Assembly: GCF_900099965.1 (NCBI RefSeq)
Contig: NZ_FNDJ01000005.1
Location: 397,615-461,614, forward strand
DNA from: Nonomuraea jiangxiensis
GTDB taxonomy: Bacteria > Actinomycetota > Actinomycetes > Streptosporangiales > Streptosporangiaceae
Direction of reading: 5' to 3'
Length of the DNA: 64,000 bases
Within the stretch, counting starts at the first letter, position 1. Every line of letters begins with the position of its first letter. The notes below the pieces were generated by a model. That model saw nothing but the letters and a program-made list of their open reading frames with translations, had not been told where the DNA came from and did no database searches. The position numbers and the translations under genes were made by a program. This document shows, piece after piece, positions 53,335-61,529 of the stretch.

Positions 53335-53901
53335 ATGGACACGAGGGAACGGCTCATCGAGAGCACGCGCGAGCTGCTGTGGGAACGCGGCTATGTGGGC
53401 ACGAGCCCCAAGGCCATCCAGCACCGGTCGGGCGCGGGCCAGGGCAGTATGTACCACCACTTCACCGGCAAACCCGACCTCGCGCTGGCCGCGATGACCC
53501 GTAGCGCGCAGGAGATGAGGGACAGCGCCGAAGCCGCCTTCACCGGGCCCGGCACCGCGCTCCAGCGGGTGAGCGCCTACCTGCGCCGCGAACGGGACGC
53601 GCTCAAGGGCTGCCCCGTGGGCCGCCTCACCCAGGACCCCGACGTGATGGCCGACCCGGTGCTGCGCAAGCCGGTCGAGGAGACGTTCGCCTGGCTCGCC
53701 GACCGGCTGGCCGGGCTGCTGGCGGAGGCCCGCGAGGACGGCGAGCTCGACGCGGCGCTCGACCCCGCCGCCACGGCCGCCGCGCTGGCCGCCGTGGTGC
53801 AGGGCGGCTACGTCCTGGCCCGTGCCGCCGGCCGGCCCGACGCGTACGCCGCGGCCGTCGAAGGCGCCCTCGGCCTGCTGACCCGCCCGAAAGGGGACTG
53901 A
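53335..53901 (+). CDS. TetR family regulator
   Basis: 188 residues. The HTH is ELLWERGYVGTSPKAIQHRS followed by QGSMYHHFTGKPDLALAAM; the C-terminal ligand domain is of the TetR_C YcdC/LmrA-like type (CPVGRLTQDPDVMADPVLR). It overlaps its own operator and is 3 bp upstream of the tautomerase gene, which it probably controls. The ligand is unknown. Confidence 0.92.
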   Translation: MDTRERLIESTRELLWERGYVGTSPKAIQHRSGAGQGSMYHHFTGKPDLALAAMTRSAQEMRDSAEAAFTGPGTALQRVSAYLRRERDALKGCPVGRLTQDPDVMADPVLRKPVEETFAWLADRLAGLLAEAREDGELDAALDPAATAAALAAVVQGGYVLARAAGRPDAYAAAVEGALGLLTRPKGD

Positions 53902-53904
53902 GCC

Positions 53905-54288
53905 ATGCCCTTCGTCCGCATCGACGCGCTGCGGGGCGGCGCCGAACGGCTCGACGCGCTCGGCCGCGCCGTGCACGACGCCCTCGTGGAGACCATCGGC
54001 ATCCCGCCCGACGACCTCTTCCAGGTCCTGACCGGCCACGACGGCACTCTGCGGTACGGCACATTCCCCGGCATCGACCGCGACGACGACGTGGTGTTCG
54101 TGGCGATCACCATGCGCTCCGGCCGCACGCCCGCCCAGAAGCAGGCCATGTACCGGCGCATCGCGGAGTTCGCCCACGAGTACGCGGGCACCGAACCACG
54201 CAACGTGCTCGTCACCGTGACGGAGAACGAGTCCATCGACTGGTCGTTCGGCAACGGAGTGGCCCACTACGCCGCCCCCGCCCTCTAA
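53905..54288 (+). CDS. tautomerase family protein
   Basis: 127 residues. The catalytic N-terminal proline follows the initiator Met (PFVRIDALRG). The later EYAGTEPRNVLVTVTENESI and WSFGNGVAHY match the longer 4-oxalocrotonate tautomerase-like family. These enzymes carry out keto-enol tautomerisation or dehalogenation using Pro1. It is co-transcribed with the TetR gene. Confidence 0.87.
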   Translation: MPFVRIDALRGGAERLDALGRAVHDALVETIGIPPDDLFQVLTGHDGTLRYGTFPGIDRDDDVVFVAITMRSGRTPAQKQAMYRRIAEFAHEYAGTEPRNVLVTVTENESIDWSFGNGVAHYAAPAL

Positions 54289-54516
54289 GGTGGCGTAGCG
54301 GGCCCATGACGCGCTCAGCGTCGAGCCCGACCACCAGGCCACACATGCCCACTCACGCAGGGTCAGCAGCCGCAACCGCACCGGCTCTCGGCCGCGCAGG
54401 CCGGGCACCGTCAGGGGATCCCGGCGGCCGGGTGGGACGGCTGGTCACGGCATCAAGATTGCCGGCATGAGCCGATCATCCCCGGGCCGGAACACCGGCG
54501 CTGTCCGAGGCTTGCG

Positions 54517-55002
54517 TTACCGCAGTTGAGCGAATGCCTGGTCAGCGTCGGCGACGGCCTCGGGGTGGACGTCGCGGGCGGTTCGCCCGTCGGCGATTTT
54601 CTGCCAGTTGGCCCGGGCGAGCACCCGTTGGACCGCGAGCACCTGCGCGGCTCGCAGTCGTGCGTGGATGCCCGGGCCGAGGGCGCCCGCCAGCGCCTCC
54701 TCGTCCTCGAGCATGTACTGCGTGAGCCGTCCCGCCAGGCTCGGTGTGGTGAACACCAGCCGGTGAAACGCCACCACCTCGGAATGGTCGTTGAGGCCGG
54801 TGACGGGTTCGTACCGATCGAGGCCGGCCCGGAAGTGACGGTGCAGCGCCGTCACCGGGGAGACGTCGGGCCGGCGGTCACGCACGACGCGCGCGGCCTC
54901 GCCGTGGTGATCCGCGAATCGGTGCAGCGAGATCGCCGCGTCGGCGATGGCGTCACGGGTCCGCGCCTTCTTGCGGGCCCGCAGCCCCATCGGCTCGATC
55001 AC
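54517..55002 (-). pseudogene. TetR regulator that has lost its helix-turn-helix by an in-frame deletion
   Basis: 161 residues. The N-terminal arm (LRARKKARTRDAIADAAISL) jumps directly to the ligand-domain start (HRFADHHGEAARVVRDRRPD); the roughly 37 residues that carry the DNA-binding helices in this family are gone. The junction is near 54924. The ligand domain (VAFHRLVFTTPSLAGRLTQY and QVLAVQRVLARANWQ) is otherwise intact. It cannot bind DNA in the usual way and is probably dead. The 228 bp between it and the tautomerase gene hold no recognised gene. Confidence 0.82.
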
Positions 55003-55033
55003 CCGATCAGCGTAAGTAACGTTTGATGGACAT

Positions 55034-55177
55034 GTGACTCAGACAGACACTCTCGTGGCCGGTGCCACCCCGACCGGCCTGACGCTCGCGTGTGATCTCG
55101 CCCGGCGCATGCGCTCCCGGGAGGACTGCATGGCTCACCACACGCGCCTGCCACGGACCTCGGCGAGGTGCTCATGA
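55034..55177 (+). pseudogene. N-terminal stub of a FAD-dependent monooxygenase
   Basis: GTG at 55034 opens a 47-codon frame that begins TQTDTLVAGATPTGLTLACD, the FAD-binding start of class A flavin monooxygenases (usual form AGAGPTGLTLA). After DLARR the similarity stops, and the frame closes at 55177. The first glycine motif is also damaged (GATP for GAGP). It is divergent from the HTH-less TetR, the usual regulator partner for such an enzyme. Confidence 0.72.
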
Positions 55178-56064
55178 CACGAACGCACGTGCCTCCGGTA
55201 CTCGTCACCGGGGCCACCGGCCGGGTTGGCCGCGTCGTCATCGATCGACTCATCGACGCGGGCGTGCCGGTCCGCGCCCTCACGCGTCGCCCCGAGGCGG
55301 CGGCGACGCTGCCGGCGAACGTCGAGGTCGTCACCGGCGACCTCACCGTGCCCGAATCACTCGACGCCGCATTGCGAAGCACCGGTGCCGTCTTCCTCGT
55401 CTGGACCGCCCCGCCGGCGACCGCTCCGGCAGTTGTCGAGCGTCTGGCAGCCCACGCGCGGCGTGTCGTCTTTCTCTCCTCACCGCACCAGACGCCACAC
55501 CCCTTCTTCCAGCAGCCGAATCCCATGGCGGCACTCCACGCCGATATTGAGCGACTCATCGCGGCCACCGGACTCGAGTCGACGATCATCCGTCCGGGAA
55601 TGTTCGCGTCGAACACGTTGTCCTGGTGGGCGACCGCAATCCGGGCCGGCGATGTCGTCCGGTGGCCTTACGGCGCTGCCGAAACGGCACCCATCGATGA
55701 CCGCGACATCGCAGCCGTCGCGGCACGGACCCTGTACCAGGACGGACATGCCGGAGGCGACTACGTCCTCACGGGCCCCGAGCCGCTGAGTCAGGCAGCG
55801 CAGGTGAGCATCATCGGTGACGTCCTGAGACGCCGGATCAGGTTTGAGGAGCTGACGCCGGACCAGTTCCGGAGTCAGACGGAGGGAAGCTGGCCCCGCC
55901 CGGCCGTCGACATGCTGCTCGCCGCTTGGAGCGCGACGATCGGAAGGCCCGCGTTCATCACCTCTACTGTCTCCGACATCCTCGGATCGGCGCCGCGATC
56001 GTTTCGCCAGTGGGTCGCCGACCACGCCACCGCGTTCATGGAGGGCCCCACCCCATCAAGCTGA
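55174..56064 (+). CDS. NmrA-like NAD(P)-binding protein (atypical SDR)
   Basis: 296 residues. VLVTGATGRVGRVVIDRLID is the cofactor motif, AVFLVWTAPP and VVFLSSPHQTPHP follow, and STIIRPGMFASNTLSWW is typical of the NmrA/HSCARG group, which includes redox sensors and quinone reductases. The ATG at 55174 has GAGGTG upstream and overlaps the end of the monooxygenase stub. Third positions use more A and T than in most of the window, which may point to separate ancestry. Confidence 0.83.
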   Translation: MTRTHVPPVLVTGATGRVGRVVIDRLIDAGVPVRALTRRPEAAATLPANVEVVTGDLTVPESLDAALRSTGAVFLVWTAPPATAPAVVERLAAHARRVVFLSSPHQTPHPFFQQPNPMAALHADIERLIAATGLESTIIRPGMFASNTLSWWATAIRAGDVVRWPYGAAETAPIDDRDIAAVAARTLYQDGHAGGDYVLTGPEPLSQAAQVSIIGDVLRRRIRFEELTPDQFRSQTEGSWPRPAVDMLLAAWSATIGRPAFITSTVSDILGSAPRSFRQWVADHATAFMEGPTPSS

Positions 56065-56138
56065 TCCTCACCCCAGCCAGGCACCGAACCAAGGCCACCA
56101 CAGCCCCGGCTCCAAAGCACGCCGGGACCGCCACCCCA

Positions 56139-56163
56139 CCCCGCCCCGAAGACCAGGGCGGGG
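56139..56163 (+). terminator. GC-rich hairpin after the NmrA-like gene
   Basis: CCCCGCCC pairs with GGGCGGGG across a 9-nt loop, 74 bp after the stop codon at 56064. The rest of 56065-56274 holds no gene; a short minus-strand match (ETGGTRIYDE) to alpha/beta-hydrolase N-termini may be another relic. Confidence 0.55.
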
Positions 56164-56274
56164 CCGGCACCGCGACCTCGTCATAGATCCGCGTGCCGCC
56201 GGTCTCGATGCAACCGGGACGAGCGAGGGCATGACCGCACGGCGCCTTGCCCGGGATCGCGGACATGTGCTGCC

Positions 56275-56760
56275 TTACTTGTCGAACCAGTGGGTGAAGC
56301 TGTCCTCGGCTCGCCAGGTGCCGTCCGGCCCCAGCGCCACGGTGAACGTGCCGCGCCCGCGCAGCCCGGCCAGCTCTCCCGTGCCGGATCCCGGGACCAC
56401 CGTCCAGAAGCCCCGCCCCGCCCCCGGCCGGTCCCCATAGCCGTAGCTGGTCAGTACGAAACTCCCTGATCGGCCGTCGATGGTGCCGACGACCCGTTCG
56501 ACCCCGGCGACGATCTGCGAGCCGTCCGGTTGCATCACCCGAACGTGGTCGGCGTGCCCCGTGCCCTCGATGCCACCGGTGAACCGCTCCGTCATGAGCG
56601 TCGCGAACACCGCCGGACCGCCCTCGACCTGCGGGCCGATGTCCTGCCTGTCCATGGTCAGCACCACGACGGAGCTGGTGTGTGTCACCGCGTCAGCCGG
56701 CGGCTGCTCCTCCGCGAAGGTGACAGGTCCCTCGGTGAGTCCGCCCCAGGTGAATGACAT
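56275..56760 (-). CDS. DUF3224 protein
   Basis: 161 residues matching DUF3224: FTGGIEGTGHADHVRVMQPD, then VERVVGTIDGRSGSFVLTSY and VVPGSGTGELAGLRGRGTFT. The family is predicted to form an allene-oxide-cyclase-like barrel; no activity is known. ATG 56760 has GAAGGGAAAG upstream. A 19-bp operator like that of the upstream TetR gene lies at 56801, so the gene is likely under its control. Confidence 0.9.
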   Translation of the reverse strand: MSFTWGGLTEGPVTFAEEQPPADAVTHTSSVVVLTMDRQDIGPQVEGGPAVFATLMTERFTGGIEGTGHADHVRVMQPDGSQIVAGVERVVGTIDGRSGSFVLTSYGYGDRPGAGRGFWTVVPGSGTGELAGLRGRGTFTVALGPDGTWRAEDSFTHWFDK

Positions 56761-56800
56761 GTGATCTTTCCCTTCCGCCGGACCTTGCCCGGCAACTATC

Positions 56801-56819
56801 AAACCAAACCGTTCAGTTC
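56801..56819 (-). promoter_or_regulatory. TetR operator copy upstream of the DUF3224 gene
   Basis: AAACCAAACCGTTCAGTTC matches the 19-bp site at 57508 at 15 of 19 positions, with the GTTCAGTT half conserved exactly. It lies 40 bp upstream of the DUF3224 start. Confidence 0.72.
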
Positions 56820-56866
56820 TCTTTCGAGGCAGGCGAAGAGCGTTCATGACCGATACCCCTCAGCCT

Positions 56867-57502
56867 TCAGGTGATCGCGCGCAGGAACATGTCCACGATC
56901 CGCTCGACGCGCTCGCGATCAGGGGCGGCCACCGGCCCATCCACGGCCACGATCCCGTCCGGCAGGACGTAGGTGAGCAGGCCACCCGTGAGCAACCGGG
57001 TCGCCGCCTCCACGTCATCGACCACCACAACCCCGGCCTCACGCGCCCGCTCCAGCAATCCGGCCACCACGAGCCGAATGCCCCCGGTGATCGTCTGAGC
57101 CCACAGCCGCCCGATCTCCGGCACCCGTGGCGAGTCGGCGATGATGACGCGCGCCAAGGCGAGATAGTCGCTACCCGACACGGCCTCCAGCACCTCCGAT
57201 GCCAGCTCGACCAGCGTGGCCCGAAGCGCCGGCAGCGAGTCCACCGACCGCTCGCCTTCCAGTACCGCGTGATCGCGATTCAGCCTCGCCAGCAGCGAGC
57301 CGAGCACGTCGACCATGAGCTGCTCTTTACTGCGGTAATAGACGTACAGCGTCTGCTTGGACACACCTGCGGCCTTGGCGATGGCGTCCGTGGTCGCGCC
57401 GGCGAACCCCTCCGCCAGGAAGACGCGCGTTGCCCCATGACGGATCTGAGCCCGCTTGGCCTCACTACGCGCCGACCCCTGAGCCACCTTGGCCGCCTCC
57501 AT
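56867..57502 (-). CDS. TetR family regulator
   Basis: 211 residues. The HTH is VFLAEGFAGATTDAIAKAAG followed by SKQTLYVYYRSKEQLMVDVL; the C-terminal domain is TetR_C (RVIIADSPRVPEIGRLWAQT). It lies upstream of the DUF3224 gene on the same strand. Matching 19-bp sites at 57508 and 56801 suggest that it represses itself and DUF3224. The ligand is unknown. Confidence 0.92.
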   Translation of the reverse strand: MEAAKVAQGSARSEAKRAQIRHGATRVFLAEGFAGATTDAIAKAAGVSKQTLYVYYRSKEQLMVDVLGSLLARLNRDHAVLEGERSVDSLPALRATLVELASEVLEAVSGSDYLALARVIIADSPRVPEIGRLWAQTITGGIRLVVAGLLERAREAGVVVVDDVEAATRLLTGGLLTYVLPDGIVAVDGPVAAPDRERVERIVDMFLRAIT

Positions 57503-57507
57503 GCTCC

Positions 57508-57526
57508 AAACCGTACTGTTCAGTTT
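57508..57526 (-). promoter_or_regulatory. TetR operator in front of its own gene
   Basis: AAACCGTACTGTTCAGTTT is an imperfect inverted repeat (7 of 9 positions pair between half-sites) lying 5 bp upstream of the TetR ATG at 57502. It is the partner of 56801-56819. Confidence 0.75.
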
Positions 57527-57655
57527 GATTCTGCGTCAAGACGTCCCGATACGATGCGCCTCCGCCCACGTACACCCGGACTTCTTGGGCAGCCGCCCGT
57601 CTCTGACATCCGGTGAATGTCCGGTTGTTGTCCTGGTGAGGCGTAGTTCACATAG

Positions 57656-57844
57656 GTGGAATCAGGGGCCCGATCGGCGCTGGAGGCCGGGGGGCTGGAC
57701 GAGCTCCGGATTCATCTGGTCCCCGTGCTGCTCGGTCGCGGGCGCCGCCTGTTCGACGTCCTGCCGTCGGAGATGGAGTTGGAGGTCATCCGAGTGATCG
57801 ACACGCCGGCGGCCACCCACATCCGCTACCGCGTCCGTCGCTGA
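57656..57844 (+). pseudogene. C-terminal fragment of a RibD/dihydrofolate-reductase-like protein
   Basis: About 60 codons read ALEAGGLDELRIHLVPVLLG, then GRRLFDVLPSEMELEVIRVI and THIRYRV, the C-terminus of the RibD_C family whose intact members have about 190 residues. No N-terminal part is found upstream, where 57527-57655 shows no similarity. The start assignment is arbitrary. Confidence 0.75.
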
Positions 57845-57941
57845 GCCGGTCGGCCCGCGGTGGCGCCTGGTTGCAGGGGTTCGAGCCGAATCGCGATCAC
57901 CGGCGCCCGATCGGCCGCCGGTGCGGCACGGACTCGACGGG

Positions 57942-58409
57942 TCAGTCCGCCTGGCCGCCCTCGACGAGCTTGGCGAGGTTGTCCAGGGCCATCCGGGTGC
58001 CGGTCTCGTTGTCGGCGGCGGGCACGACGTCGGGAATCCCCTCGTGCAGGATGCGGACCTCGGTGCCGCCGTCCACCTCGGTCAGCGTCGTGGTCATCGT
58101 CATCTCGCCGCGCATCGCCGGATCCGCCGTCTCGAACTCGAACACCTCGACCACCTGCTCACCCGGCACCAGCCGGACGAAGTGACCGTGGTAGGTGTCG
58201 GTGTGCGCGGCCGACTTGCCTGTCCCGGTCGGTGCGTCGTACGTGAGCGAGACCCGGAACGTGCCACCTTCACGAGCGTCGAACTCGTGCACGTGAGAGC
58301 TCATATCGACCGGCACCCGCCACCTGGCGATCGCGTCCGGATCGATGAGTGCCCGGTAGACGGCCTGAGGCGGGGCGCTGACACGTCGGGAGATCTGTGT
58401 CGAATACAC
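57942..58409 (-). CDS. SRPBCC / AHSA1-type protein
   Basis: 155 residues. ISRRVSAPPQAVYRALIDPD at the start and FVRLVPGEQVVEVFEFETAD in the middle are typical of activator-of-Hsp90 homologue 1-like START-fold proteins, followed by the long C-terminal helix (NETGTRMALDNLAKLVEGG). These bind hydrophobic ligands; the role is unknown. The start is GTG at 58409, divergent from the PIG-L gene. Confidence 0.88.
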   Translation of the reverse strand: MYSTQISRRVSAPPQAVYRALIDPDAIARWRVPVDMSSHVHEFDAREGGTFRVSLTYDAPTGTGKSAAHTDTYHGHFVRLVPGEQVVEVFEFETADPAMRGEMTMTTTLTEVDGGTEVRILHEGIPDVVPAADNETGTRMALDNLAKLVEGGQAD

Positions 58410-58497
58410 GCGTCCACCCTACGGCCTCGCACCGGGCAGACGGGGAGCGGAATGGGCCGGACGTCGATTGTCGGGGGCGGCGGCTAGTGTTCGAGCC

Positions 58498-59325
58498 ATG
58501 GAACGCCAACTCACCCTGATGGCCGTGCACGCCCACCCCGACGACGAGTGTCTGAGCACGGGCGGCATTCTCGCCCGCTACACCGAGGAGGGCATCCGCA
58601 CAGTCCTCGTCACCTGCACCAACGGCGAGCAGGGCGACGGCCCGAATGGTGTCAAGCCGGGCGAGCCGGGGCATGACCCCGAGGCCGTGGCCGAGCGGCG
58701 GCTGGGCGAGCTGCGCGAGTCGGTCGCTCACCTGGGCATCGACCACCTGGAGCTGCTCGGTTACCGCGACTCCGGCATGGAGGGCTGGGACACCAACGCC
58801 CATCCCGACGCGTTCGCCAACGTGCCGGTCCAGACGGCCGCGACGCGGCTGGCGGCGCTGATGGAGCACTACCGGCCCCAGGTCGTGATCACCTATGACG
58901 AGACGGGTGGCAGCGGCTACAACCACCCGGACCACGTGCAGACCCACCGGGTCACGATGGCGGCCACCGAGCTGACCGGCATCCCCGACAAGCTCTACTA
59001 CACGGCCATCCCCCGGGCCTCGATCAAGCGGATGTTCGAGCTGATGCGCGACACCGGCATCGACCTCGGCGACTTCCAGCCCTCCGACGACTTCGGCACC
59101 CCCGACGAGCGGGTCACCAGCATCGTCGACGTCAGCCCCTACGTCGAGCGCAAGCTCAAGGCCCTCAAGGCGCACGAGAGCCAGGGTGACAGCATCTTCC
59201 TGCTGCGCATGCCGGAGGAGGCGCAGCAGCAGGCGTTCTCACACGAGGCGTTCGAGCGCAAGCTGAGCAAGGTGAGCGCGCCCGATCATGAGGAGGATCT
59301 GTTCGCGGGCCTGCGCGATGGCTAG
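58498..59325 (+). CDS. PIG-L family deacetylase, mycothiol amidase (Mca)-like
   Basis: 275 residues. The zinc motif AHPDDE opens the protein (LMAVHAHPDDECLSTGGILA), and the third ligand is in GYNHPDHVQTH. The arrangement resembles Mca, which cleaves mycothiol S-conjugates, and MshB, which makes mycothiol; other N-acyl glucosamine deacetylases are possible. ATG 58498 lies 7 nt after TAGTGT, a leaderless arrangement. Confidence 0.85.
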   Translation: MERQLTLMAVHAHPDDECLSTGGILARYTEEGIRTVLVTCTNGEQGDGPNGVKPGEPGHDPEAVAERRLGELRESVAHLGIDHLELLGYRDSGMEGWDTNAHPDAFANVPVQTAATRLAALMEHYRPQVVITYDETGGSGYNHPDHVQTHRVTMAATELTGIPDKLYYTAIPRASIKRMFELMRDTGIDLGDFQPSDDFGTPDERVTSIVDVSPYVERKLKALKAHESQGDSIFLLRMPEEAQQQAFSHEAFERKLSKVSAPDHEEDLFAGLRDG

Positions 59326-59672
59326 GTCCTCCTGATCCTGCCCGCCGCCGCCTGTGGGGATTGGTCGCCGGGGGTCTGACACTCCGGGCGGGTCGGGGTG
59401 CGGGGTTGGGGTTACGTGGGCGAGCTGACATGCCGGTTCACCGCCCCCGCACTCGATGCCGCCGGCCCGCACGCCCGCTCCAGATGCTCGGGAGCCGCTC
59501 AGCCGGGCCGCTCGCTTCACGGAGGGATGTCCCACGGGACGGCCCCATGCCAAGCGCACGCGGTTGCGTCCCCGCGCAAAGGGCGGGCCGGTGGCCCTGA
59601 TCGGAAGGCCAGCGGGGGCGCTTCCTTTGTGTGGGGTCGTCTGGCTTTGTCCGGGTGGGCGGGGCCTTGTGG
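59326..59672. other. 347-bp gap without a recognised gene
   Basis: Between the convergent PIG-L and LacI genes. Open frames here lack a ribosome site and resemble no family I know; no clear hairpin or tandem repeat was found. It may hold the terminators of both genes. Confidence 0.5.
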
Positions 59673-60695
59673 TTAACGGGGTGGTGGGGGAAGTTCGCCC
59701 GAGCCCCGGGGCAGCAGGCGGGTCGGGACGAGGGAGCGGCGGGCCCTGGAGCGGTCGCCGTCCAGCCGGGCCAGCACCAGTTGCGCCGCCACCGCCCCCA
59801 TCCCCGCCGGGTCCTGGGCCACCACCGTCAGCGGCGGGTCGAGCACCTCGGCCAGCGGCAGGTCGTCGAAGCCGACGAGGGCCACGTCCCGGCGCCCCGC
59901 CCGTGACAGCGCCAGCACCGCGCCCATCGACGCGAGGTTGTTGGCGGCGAACAGCGCCGTCGGGGGATCGGCCAGCTCCAGCAGTCGCAGGGTGGCGTGG
60001 GCCGCGGCCTCCTGGTCGTGGCCGGTCTCCACGAGCGCGCGGTCGAAGGGCAGCCCCGCCCGGCCGAGGGCGTCGCGGTAGCCGAGGAAACGTTCGCGGC
60101 GGGTGTAGAGGGTGGCGGGCTGGTCGCCGACGAACCCGATCCGGCGGTGGCCGTAGGCGACCAGATGGGCGACGCCGGCCCGGGCGCCCTCCCGGTTGGC
60201 GCTGACCACGCTGTCGGCCCGCAGCCCGACGGCCGGGCGGTCGAGGAACACGATGGGCAGGCCCGCCACCCGCTCGGTGCGCAGATGGCGGTGGTCGCCG
60301 GCGGCGGAGGGGACGATCATGAGCGCGCTCACCCGGCGGGCCAGGAACGTGGCGATCAGCGACTGCTCCAGCTCGGCCGTCTCGCTGGAGGAGCCCACGA
60401 TGAGGGTGAGACCGCGGGCGCGGACGGCGCTCTCGACGCCGCCCGCGACCGTACCGAAGAACGGGTTGCCCATCTCGGGGATGATCAGGCCGACGGCGGC
60501 GTCCCTGGCGCCGACCCGCATGTTGCGGGCCATCAGGTTGGGCTGGTAGCCCAGCTTGCGGACCGCCGCCATGACGCGTTCGCGGGTCTCCACGGCGACC
60601 GGGCCGTCGTCGTTGAGCACCCGCGAGACGGTCTTCGCCGTGACCCCCACCTCGCGGGCCACGTCTGTCATCGTGGGGCGCCGCATTCCGCTCAT
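59673..60695 (-). CDS. LacI family regulator of the sugar transport operon
   Basis: 340 residues. Residues 8-58 are the LacI helix-turn-helix and hinge (TMTDVAREVGVTAKTVSRVL, then GYQPNLMARNMR). The remainder is a periplasmic-binding-protein-like sensor (VGLIIPEMGNPFFGTVAGGV, ALFAANNLASMGAVLAL). It is the last gene of the sugar ABC operon, 12 bp after the ATPase gene, and very likely binds the compound operator at 63534-63557. Confidence 0.92.
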   Translation of the reverse strand: MSGMRRPTMTDVAREVGVTAKTVSRVLNDDGPVAVETRERVMAAVRKLGYQPNLMARNMRVGARDAAVGLIIPEMGNPFFGTVAGGVESAVRARGLTLIVGSSSETAELEQSLIATFLARRVSALMIVPSAAGDHRHLRTERVAGLPIVFLDRPAVGLRADSVVSANREGARAGVAHLVAYGHRRIGFVGDQPATLYTRRERFLGYRDALGRAGLPFDRALVETGHDQEAAAHATLRLLELADPPTALFAANNLASMGAVLALSRAGRRDVALVGFDDLPLAEVLDPPLTVVAQDPAGMGAVAAQLVLARLDGDRSRARRSLVPTRLLPRGSGELPPPPR

Positions 60696-60707
60696 GCTAG
60701 TGGCCCG

Positions 60708-61529
60708 TCAGGACAGGCCGATCGCCCTGGCCGCGCCCTGGTCGGCCACCACGGCCTTGCCCTCCGACACCTGGAGCGCGCCGGTCATGATGGCCACCAC
60801 CTCGGCCATGCCGTGCTCGCCGGGACTGAGCTCGGCGACCCTGCGGCCCAGGCGCTGGACGTGGATGCGGTCGGCGATCTCGAACACGTGCGGCATGTTG
60901 TGGCTGATCAGCACCACCGGGGTGCCCCGGTCGCGGACCCGCCTGATCATGTCGAGCACCTGGCCGGACTCCTTGACCCCGAGCGCCGCCGTGGGCTCGT
61001 CCATGACGACGACGTGCGTCGCCCACGCCACCGCCCTGGCCACGGCCACGCCCTGGCGCTGCCCGCCCGACAGCGACTCGACCGGCTGGGTGAGCGAGCG
61101 CAGCCCGATCTTGAGCTCGGCCATGTGCCGGGCAGACTCCTCGCGCATGCGTTTCTTGTCCAGCAGCCGGAAGACCCGGCCGAGCACCCCCGGCTTGCGC
61201 AGCTCCCTGCCCAGGAACATGTTGGTCGCGATGTCCAGCGAGGCCGCGACCGCGAGGTCCTGGTAGACGGTCTCGATGCCGTGCCGGCGCGCGTCCAGCG
61301 GGTCGCGGAAGCGCACGGGCTCGCCGTCGAGCCGGATCTCCCCGGCGTCGGGCTGGAGGGCGCCGGTCAGCGCCTTGATCAGGCTCGTCTTGCCGGCGCC
61401 GTTGTCGCCGATGACCGCGAGCACCTCGCCTGGCCACAGGTCGAAGTCGGCGCCGTCGAGCGCGGTCACGTGCCCGTACCGCTTGACCAGGCCACGGGCC
61501 TGGAGGACCGGCGTCTGGGGGCTCGTCAT
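60708..61529 (-). CDS. sugar ABC transporter ATPase, single-domain type (FrcA-like)
   Basis: 273 residues, one ATPase domain, unlike the double RbsA type. Walker A GDNGAGKTSLIKAL, signature LSGGQRQGVAVARAV, Walker B VVMDEPTAALGVKE, VVLISHNMPHVFEI. It matches the FrcA (fructose) group. The ATG overlaps the permease stop. Confidence 0.92.
   Translation of the reverse strand: MTSPQTPVLQARGLVKRYGHVTALDGADFDLWPGEVLAVIGDNGAGKTSLIKALTGALQPDAGEIRLDGEPVRFRDPLDARRHGIETVYQDLAVAASLDIATNMFLGRELRKPGVLGRVFRLLDKKRMREESARHMAELKIGLRSLTQPVESLSGGQRQGVAVARAVAWATHVVVMDEPTAALGVKESGQVLDMIRRVRDRGTPVVLISHNMPHVFEIADRIHVQRLGRRVAELSPGEHGMAEVVAIMTGALQVSEGKAVVADQGAARAIGLS

Noticed and set aside
54289..54516. Transposase remnant on the minus strand
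   Set aside because: A short open frame with several Trp residues looked transposase-like, but no catalytic motif or inverted repeat supports it.
59239..59559. Short minus-strand gene between PIG-L and LacI
   Set aside because: No ribosome site, Arg/Pro-rich low-quality product and overlap with the PIG-L C-terminus.
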